Positions 57,236 through 64,000 of a stretch of DNA of 64,000 bases are shown in pieces; the first letter of the stretch is position 1; each line of letters begins with the position of its first letter. The stretch is from Dromiciops gliroides (Eukaryota > Chordata > Mammalia > Microbiotheria > Microbiotheriidae): the NCBI RefSeq assembly GCF_019393635.1, contig NC_057861.1:76825327-76889326 (forward strand), given 5' to 3'. Under the pieces are notes generated by a model, which was not told where the DNA came from, searched no databases, and saw nothing but the letters and a program-made list of their open reading frames with translations. The position numbers and the translations under genes were made by a program.

Positions 57236-58089
57236 TTATGTGTTGTTGTTTTAATTAAGTTAAACCTGTATTTTTTAAATTAATTGTTATTTAACCTAGT
57301 TATTGTATAATGGTGTAGCCTAGTGTTCCTGAGAGCTAAACCAAAGGGAATACAAGTTCTGGCAAGTTCTATCAAGCTTAAAAGGCTTCAGGTACAACAC
57401 TAACAGGTTATGTCTCCTATCCAGCCTATGCACAGAGACGCATATTGCTAGGCTGATAAATTCTTTGGCCACGAAGCAGAAATATAAAATGACCTTCCAT
57501 CCTCTCTGATCCTTTTCCATTTCTGCATTCCAAGTGACAGGGAATGTTAAGAATCACACAGTTTGCAGACTATAAACACTCAATCAATATATGTTCTCTA
57601 AATGTGACACTCTTGTCCAGTGATCAGTAAATTAATATATAATTTCAGGAACTAAATCATATCAATATTGAAATTTTCTATATAAATGAAACCAGAAAGC
57701 ATAAGGAAGTTGCATCATCATGGAAGGATGAGTTAGATTCTCCTTGGAAAGGCAAACAAAGGAGTTGGCAGAGTTGATTTTATCCTGTCCAAAAGCAAGT
57801 AAAAATTTCATTTAATGGAACGTTTTGTCCTCTTGGTTAGTCCTGCCCATGATTTGCAAAAGCAGAAACTACCATAAAGATATCAGTCACAAATGATAAG
57901 AAATTTGATTAACTTGATGAGTCCTTCCAAATGGAGCCAACATACTCTTTAATATTCAGGAACCTCAATGTAAAGGTATCAGAAGGGAAAACAGTCTTTC
58001 CTCCCCTTCCAAAAAAAAATGTTTTAAGGAAAATATGGCTCAGCATCAGGAAATGAAAGGCCACAATCTTACCCTTAAATAGAAGCCTC

Positions 58090-58515
58090 CTTCAAAAAGA
58101 GATGCTAGTCAATTGAGAAATAACTAAATGAATTGTATTATTCTGCCACATTGCCAATTCTGTGGTAATTTTGGAATGTAATTCTGTCACAACAAATATA
58201 GATATGACAGATTCAGATAAACCTAGGAAGACTTATATGAACTTATACAGTGTCATGGGAACAAAACATGTAGGTGATGACTACAGTAACATGAGAGAAA
58301 ACAACCTGGGAAGACTTTAAAGATGTGATCAATTATGGCTTCAGAAGACTGGCAATGAAGCATGCCCTTCCTATATCTTAGCAGAAAAGCAATAAGTACA
58401 GGAGGTACAGAAAGAAACATGGATTTACAAACATAATATGTTGAATTGTTTTTCTCATCTCCTTTTTTGAGAGGGCTTGCTTCTTTCTTGCTAACAAAGA
58501 TCCATACAGTCAGAG
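58090..58515 (+). repeat. L1 LINE 3' part, old
   Basis: AATTGAGAAATAACTAAATG, AGGAAGACTTATATGAACTT, AATGAAGCATGCCCTTCCTA; diverged. Confidence 0.6.
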
Positions 58516-58524
58516 CTATGGTTT

Positions 58525-59095
58525 TCACAGTAGTAATGTATGTTTATGAGAGTTGGATTAAAGGAAAGCTGAGCACCACAGAATTGACACTTTTGAATTG
58601 TGATGCGGAAGACTTCTGAGAAGTCCCTTGGACAGCAAAGAGATCATATCAGTCAATACTTAAAGAAATTAAGTCAGGGGCAGCTAGGTGGCACAGTGGA
58701 TAGAGCACCAGCCCTGGATTCAGGAGTACCTGAGTTCAAATCCAGCCTCAGACACTTGACACTTGCTAGCTGTGTGACCCTGGGCAAGTCACTTAACCCT
58801 CATTGCCCCACAAAAAAAAGAAAAAGAAATTGTCAGACTATCCATTGGAAGGACAAATACTGAAGCTGAAATTTAAATACTTTGGCCAGCATAATGAGAA
58901 AGACTTGTTGGTAAAGATCCTGATGTTGGGAAAGATTGAAAGTAAAAAGGAGAAGAGGACAGCAGAAAATGAAGTTGATAGAGTGTCATAGAAGCAATCA
59001 CTGTGAGCCTGGACAGATTTTGGGAGATAGTGGAAAAAAAGAAGGGCCTAGTGGTCCATGGGGGCACAAAGAGTTGGACGTGACTGACTAAACAG
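58525..59095 (+). mobile_element. RTE (BovB-like) LINE 3' end, split by a SINE
   Basis: GAGAGTTGGATTAAAGGAAA, GCTGAGCACC, AGTCCCTTGGACAGCAAAGA, GCTGAAATTTAAATACTTTG, then AAAGAGTTGGACGTGACTGA and ACAGCAACA at the 3' terminus. The order follows BovB-type RTE 3' ends. No open frame. Confidence 0.75.
58677..58818 (+). mobile_element. CORE-SINE
   Basis: Full-length; duplication AAAGAAATT. Nested in the RTE LINE. Confidence 0.92.
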
Positions 59096-59279
59096 CAACA
59101 AGCTTCTTTCTAGTGGGTGAGGAATTGGGGGGTAATGAGAGTAATGAAAAGAAAGAAAATGAATGAATAGAAAAAAACTTTAAATCTTTCTATTTTTTTT
59201 TAACTTTTCTAATGTTTACTAAAATAAGCACTTCTGTATACATTGTAAAACAGGGTTATACATAAAACTGAGCCTCTTA

Positions 59280-59410
59280 TTTACAGCTTTAAGTATTTAC
59301 ATAGAACTACACTATGCACTGGGGGTACAAATTTTTAAAATGAGACAGCCTCTGCTATCGAGGAGATTACATTCTCATAGAGATAGATAACATATGGGGG
59401 AGGTTTCAGC
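59280..59410 (-). repeat. L2 LINE 3' end
   Basis: Antisense: CTACACTATGCACTGGGGGT, GAGGAGATTACATTCTCATA. Confidence 0.6.
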
Positions 59411-60837
59411 AGCAAGTCAGATTGAAAAGTCCTATGGATCTTAAGGTGCAGTGGAAAAGCAGGCAGTATTGCATCTGTTGCATGTCATTTTAATTGACAA
59501 ACCCACATGGTTTCTGAAGTTGAACCATTTGATAAATAGTAAGAACTTTGCAAGTCCCTACAAAGATGGAGAATTTTCTGTTCCAGGTTATCAATAGCTG
59601 TGCCTGCTAAGGAAAGGTAGGAACTGCAGCAACTCTGGAGGCACAGGTCCCATCTCCACAAGGGCCGTTTCCCAGGACGTGACTGTTGGGGCCAGCCAAG
59701 AAAAGAGCATCAGTGAAATATACAAAAAAGGAGAAAGAAGCTCAGAAGGTGACAAAGACAAGGAAGGCAGCTATGTGTACTTTTAAATAACTATATAAAT
59801 AGGTTTTCAGCTTAATAAACAATATTTTATTGAAATATTCATGGTTGATTTTTATGTTCATAATAAAAATGAAAATTTTTAAATAAAAATAAATCATCTG
59901 GATAATCACATCACTGATTTATTATAACAAAGATAAAAATTAACACCAAATTAGAAGAAAGACATGAGACAATATGGCATACAACTAAAACAGCTGAAGC
60001 CTGACCTATCTAAACAATCTTTTGACTCCAAAAAGTGAGAAAAGGGTTAAGTAGACAGACATCATTATGGATTCTCACCATTTCCTGCAGATGATAACCA
60101 CTATAAAGCAGTTGCCACAATGAAGAGACCAAAAGATCTTATATCTGTAGACCACCTCACCCAGAAGACATCTGACCTGCTTGACATCTGAGGGCAATGT
60201 CTAAACTGATTTAGGATATAAACTCATGTGCAAAATCTTACGGAGGATGATGGTAGAAGATTTTGAGCAGTATCACTGTAGAACACTTAGCAATTCAAAG
60301 AAAAACAAGTTTTTAGAAAGCTTGGCTTAAGACTTGTTTAAGATCATCCAAAGAACATTTGATGAAACTTGAAGCTTCAAACATGAAAAAAAAAAAGAAA
60401 AAATACAGAGCTATCACATTTGGATACTCTCTATCTTTGATGTGAGGAAATAGATATGGTACTTTCTGAATGCAATCAAGAATATGCAAATATATATGTA
60501 TATTGTATGCTGGAAGTTACCTAAATTTGAAGGCATTATGGCACTGGTTTCCAAACTGCATGTGATGATACTACCCTCTTTTTTTGTTTTTTAAACGAAA
60601 ATTGTCCCTCCTCAACACTTTTCATATTCTTATCTATGAAAATAATTTTCTTACTTCAAGTTTCTATTCAGATAAAATTAAGAATATTAAACGTTGTCAG
60701 CACAAAAAATATAGACTTATTGAAAAAATCCTTTATAATTTTCTTGTTTATAATTTATGAACATAACAATATAGTGTGAGTGATCTTACTTGACTGAAAA
60801 ATTTATCAAAATAATGGTGCGTTAAGTTGATGTTGCT

Positions 60838-60984
60838 GGGGCAGCTAGGTGGCTCAGTGGATAGAGCATTGGCCCTGGATTCAGGAGGGCCTGGGTTCGA
60901 GTCCAACCTCGGATACCTGACACTTGCTGGCTGTGTTACCCTGGGCAGGTCACTTGACCCCCATTGCCCCACCAAAAAAAAAAT
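60838..60984 (+). mobile_element. CORE-SINE, divergent subfamily
   Basis: Differs from the other copies (CTGGGTTCGAGTCCAACCTC, TGACACTTGCTGGCTGTG). Flanked by TTGATGTTGCT/TTTGATGTTGCT. Confidence 0.9.
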
Positions 60985-61589
60985 TATAATCTTTTTTAAA
61001 AATTTGATGTTGCTACTTACGGTTATTTTTGAATACTAATTGAGATTGATATTTTGTATAATGGCTATTGCAGAAAACTATCTCACACAAATAAAATACT
61101 GCAAATAATGGTAAAATTTGTCACTCTGATAAGCCCAAGAACTCTTTACTTACCTGTGTGGTGAGTTTGAATTGTTTTGTTTTGTTTTAAACTGAACTTG
61201 TGCCTTTAGTGGTTTAGGAGCACCTGGTGAGGAAACATCTTCTACTAATAATATCAGTACCTGCTTCTTAGCTTACAGTGATAGACTTGCCCAGGGTCAC
61301 ACGGCCAGTCTTTGTCAGTGAGAGGATTTGAACTCGCTCTCCATTCTCTACCAAATTCACCTCTAGACAAACTCTAATAAGATTTTCAGGGCAGGTAGTT
61401 TTCAATATACTCTCACGAAATAAGTCTTTTAACCATTCTTGTCCAGGGAAAGTAAGACCATATGCATCATGTTTGTTCACAGTAAATAAATTTCTTATCC
61501 ATTCATATTTAGAAATATCTAGCTCTTTAAAATGTGAGGTGCTTCTGTAGACTGGTAGCAGGTCTTTACTTTCTTTCAGTGGACACAGA

Positions 61590-61785
61590 GTAAGGAAGAA
61601 CTGAGTTCAGATTGACACTGGGCAAATCATTCTTATCACTCTTATCTGCCTCCCATTTTCTCATCTGTAAAATGAAAGTAATAAGAGCACCTACCTCACA
61701 GAATGGTTGTGAGAATAAAATGAAATCATATTTGTAAAGCAATTTGCAGACTTCAAGGGCTATATAAATGCTAGGCATTGTTTTA
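61590..61785 (+). repeat. MIR-type SINE
   Basis: GAACTGAGTTCAGATTGACA, TCTCATCTGTAAAATGAAAG, GGTTGTGAGAATAAAATG and a MIR 3' end. Confidence 0.75.
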
Positions 61786-61993
61786 TATGCAAATCAGGTT
61801 GGTTTTTAAATTGTACATCAAAAATATTTTGTCCATTTATCGTCTAGCTTTTTTTATAAATGCAGTCAGTTTATCTTTCTGGATCAGCATATGGTTTTTC
61901 AGACCTTGCAGTAATTAATTTAAAGTTCTCAGTTTTACAGAAATATCCACTAGAAGAAATATGCCACAGTGATCCCCTTCCACATTGCAGGGG

Positions 61994-62559
61994 TGTGGGG
62001 ACCAATTTTTAATTGGGGAGTGCTAGCTAAGCGGCTCACCGCAATATTGGGGCAAGGAAGGAGACCGGCAGCCTCCCTCAAAACAGAACAAGATTTATTT
62101 TAACAAGAACGAACTAAAAAAAAAACACAAACAGGATCAGTAGCATCAAGGGAGAGGAAATAAAATGGGGAAAGGGAAATTATAATATCTGAAAAAATAC
62201 CACCACCCAGGAATCAGCTGAAAATATGCAGCAGAACGCCTGTCTCTTTCCAGCCTCCGCCTAGAATGCCCAATTCTCCTCCCCCAAACCTAGAAAACAC
62301 CCACACAGCCCCAGCCAATGGGATGGCCGCTCTGACAGTCACATGACTGCCCTCACTAGGCTTCCAATCCTTATAATTTTTCCAGGCCCATGTAGGCGTT
62401 GGGGAGTGGTGATGACTTGAGGTGCCAGAGCCCTGGCAACAGCTACAACCAGTGGAGCACCATGCGGTTTGCAGAGCCCCAGGCCAGTGCGCGCTGAGGC
62501 ATAAAAACCTCAAATAACAATTAATTCTTTACAGGGGTTAGGGGCACAACACCCCCACA
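61994..62559 (-). mobile_element. Probable solo LTR, second family
   Basis: 566 bp with inverted ends TGTGGGG and CCCCACA. On the minus strand it shows a CCAAT-type box (CCATTGGCTGG), a TATA-like AATTATAAGG, AATAAA about 100 bp before the end, and a final GGTCCCCACA. That is LTR order. No target-site duplication and no internal viral sequence seen. Unrelated to the 370-bp family. Confidence 0.6.
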
Positions 62560-62751
62560 ATCTGGAAAAATCTGCATAAAATTTTTTGGCCCTTTGTACC
62601 AGAGAAGTCTGAATTTTTTCTTTTTTCTTTTATGGGGTGTTGAGTTACTAAAACTTTTAATATCAATCTACGTTTCTAGCCTTGATGTTTTTCTCTTTTG
62701 TGTTCTTTTTGGAAACTTTAGCTTTTTACTTTTTGAAAATTGTGTGTATTG

Positions 62752-62905
62752 GGGCAGCTAGATGGCGCAGTGGATAAAGCACTGGCCCTGGATTCAGGAG
62801 GACCTGAGTTCAAATGCGGCCTCAGACACTTGACACCTACTAGCTGTGTGACCCTGGGCAAGTCACTTAACCCTCATTGCCTAGGCCCCCCCCCCAAAAA
62901 AAAAA
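62752..62905 (+). mobile_element. CORE-SINE
   Basis: Full-length; C-run in the tail. AATTGTGTGTATT and AATTGTATGTATT flank it. Confidence 0.92.
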
Positions 62906-63252
62906 TTGTATGTATTTATGGTATTAAAAGATAGAATATGTTGATATTATACAATACTGTGTGTATATTTTATGCATTTCTGAGTTTCTAAACTTCTTCT
63001 GTGTCATCTGCTGGTCTTCATGTGTCATAGGCAGCTTTCACAAAACTCACAAAAAAAAATTTCCATTTACAGTAATTTTTTCATGCAGACCCATGATATA
63101 TTAAAACCATTTATAAGTGAGAAAAATGGCAAGTTCTTTCAATTCAAGCACCCCTTTAAAGTACTTTGGCATGAGAAGGCCAGCCTTTTGAGCAATAATT
63201 AGAAGCACTCTGTCCCCTCCCCCAGTACTGTCACATAATTTTTGAAAAATTT

Positions 63253-63346
63253 TTCCTGAGGGGCAATGAGGGTTAAGTGACTTGCCCAGAGTCATACAGC
63301 TAGCCAGTGTCAAGTGTCCAAGGTGCTTTATCCACTGTGCCACCCA
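63253..63346 (-). mobile_element. CORE-SINE, internally deleted
   Basis: Antisense copy lacking part of the middle; perfect duplication ACTGTCACATAATTTT. Confidence 0.88.
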
Positions 63347-63440
63347 ACTGTCACATAATTTTGCAGAGTATTTCTCATAGTGAGGTTTTTTTATAATAAC
63401 TTGGAAAATTATATGTAGCTCTTCATTATACTTTTCTTTC

Positions 63441-63569
63441 TGTCTGTCTTTAGGCAATTAAGGTTAAGTGACTTGCCCACAGTCACACAGTTAGTAAGTA
63501 TCTAAGGCCAGACTCTAACTCAGGTCCTCCTTACTCCAGGGTCTATCCACTATGCCACCTAACTGTCCC
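63441..63569 (-). mobile_element. CORE-SINE, diverged
   Basis: Antisense: GGTTAAGTGACTTGCCCACA, CTATGCCACCTAACTGTCCC. CTTCATTATA on both sides. Confidence 0.87.
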
Positions 63570-63720
63570 TTCATTATATTTTTAATACAATTGATTGTGA
63601 AGCATGCAACATATCCAAATTGTACAAAAAGCTACATTTTATACCAACGTTGAGCTCCATCACTAGAGTCCAATACAATTCTCTCACTTTTATTAAAAAA
63701 TTGTTTCAATTATAATGAAA

Positions 63721-63733
<13 letters not shown>

Positions 63734-63755
<22 letters not shown>

Positions 63756-63887
63756 AGGCAATGGGGGTTAAGTGACTTGCCCACAGTCACACAGCTAGTA
63801 AGTGTCAAGTGTCTGAAGTCGGATTTGAACTCAGGTACTCCTGAATCCAGGGCCGGTGCTTTAACCACTGTGCCATCTATCTGCCCC
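63734..63887 (-). mobile_element. CORE-SINE
   Basis: Antisense full-length copy with a long T-rich tail; duplication ATGAAATTTTCTT. Confidence 0.92.
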
Positions 63888-64000
63888 CATGAAATTTTCT
63901 TCTAATGTTGGATTGAAAAATAACATATCTTCCCTAAAGTCATTTATAATTTTTTAGACAGTCATATAAGCCTACTCATACTACCGAATAGGAAGATTTT

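Larger units (their letters stand above)
30395..64000 (+). other. HSF1: HSF1 intron 1 (left part)
   Basis: From the exon 1 donor to the window end. No further HSF1 exon was found on the plus strand. The listed repeats fill much of it; unlisted stretches over 300 bases (31000-31440, 32050-33480, 34000-36010, 39000-39730, 40000-40600, 42480-43090, 43830-44270, 44440-45130, 45700-46610, 54290-56060, 57240-58080, 59410-60530, 61000-61590, 62910-63220) show no recognised gene. Confidence 0.85.

Noticed and set aside
1893-63202. Many ORFs with a shared phrase like GAVDKAPALDSG or RVTQLVSVKCLR
   Set aside because: They are the two strands of the CORE-SINE translated; not a protein family.

Overview
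The window is nuclear DNA of a marsupial. It is packed with about 40 copies of a CORE-SINE whose head reads GGGGCAGCTAGGTGGCGCAG and which shares the MIR core (TGTGACCCTGGGCAAGTCAC). This matches, from memory, the marsupial WSINE1/Mar1-type family. The companion repeats (marsupial L1 3' ends, RTE/BovB-like LINEs, L2, MIR) also fit. The other SINE tail that I remember as typical of Monodelphis was not noticed, so an Australian marsupial, perhaps a dasyuromorph, is my best guess. That is inference and not proven.

The genic content is one divergent gene pair. BOP1 (ribosome biogenesis, 60S subunit) runs on the minus strand. Coding exon 1 is 29513-29641, exon 2 is 27287-27475 and exon 3 is 6409-6504. 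All three are in phase 0 with consensus splice sites and give the first 138 residues; the rest lies beyond the left edge. HSF1 (heat-shock transcription factor 1) runs on the plus strand. Only coding exon 1 (30278-30394, 39 residues, start of the DNA-binding domain) is inside; the rest of the window to base 64000 is its first intron, at least 33.6 kb long. BOP1 and HSF1 are also head to head in human, so the pair is conserved synteny. They share a TATA-less CpG-island promoter of about 640 bp between the two start codons. It has NRF1-like and YY1-like sites and a perfect 16-bp palindrome almost exactly at its midpoint.

Layout: 1-6408 BOP1 intron 3 (old L1, SINEs, unexplained GC-richer stretch at about 400-1160); 6505-27286 BOP1 intron 2 (SINEs, L1, L2, two solo LTRs of one family); 27476-29512 BOP1 intron 1 (strongly pyrimidine-rich on the plus strand); 29440-30950 CpG island; 30395-30945 a degenerate ~100-bp tandem repeat that starts at the HSF1 splice donor; about 31-64 kb HSF1 intron 1 (SINEs, antisense L2 with reverse-transcriptase remnants, RTE, L1, another solo LTR).

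No new gene system was found. The items most worth a second look are the repeat array at the HSF1 splice donor, the 43-codon upstream ORF that begins on a YY1 motif, a 162-bp insert near 48.5 kb made of four short A-tailed units bounded by a target-site duplication, and several places where two SINEs share one target-site duplication. Repeat assignments come from reading by eye; boundaries of old repeats are approximate.
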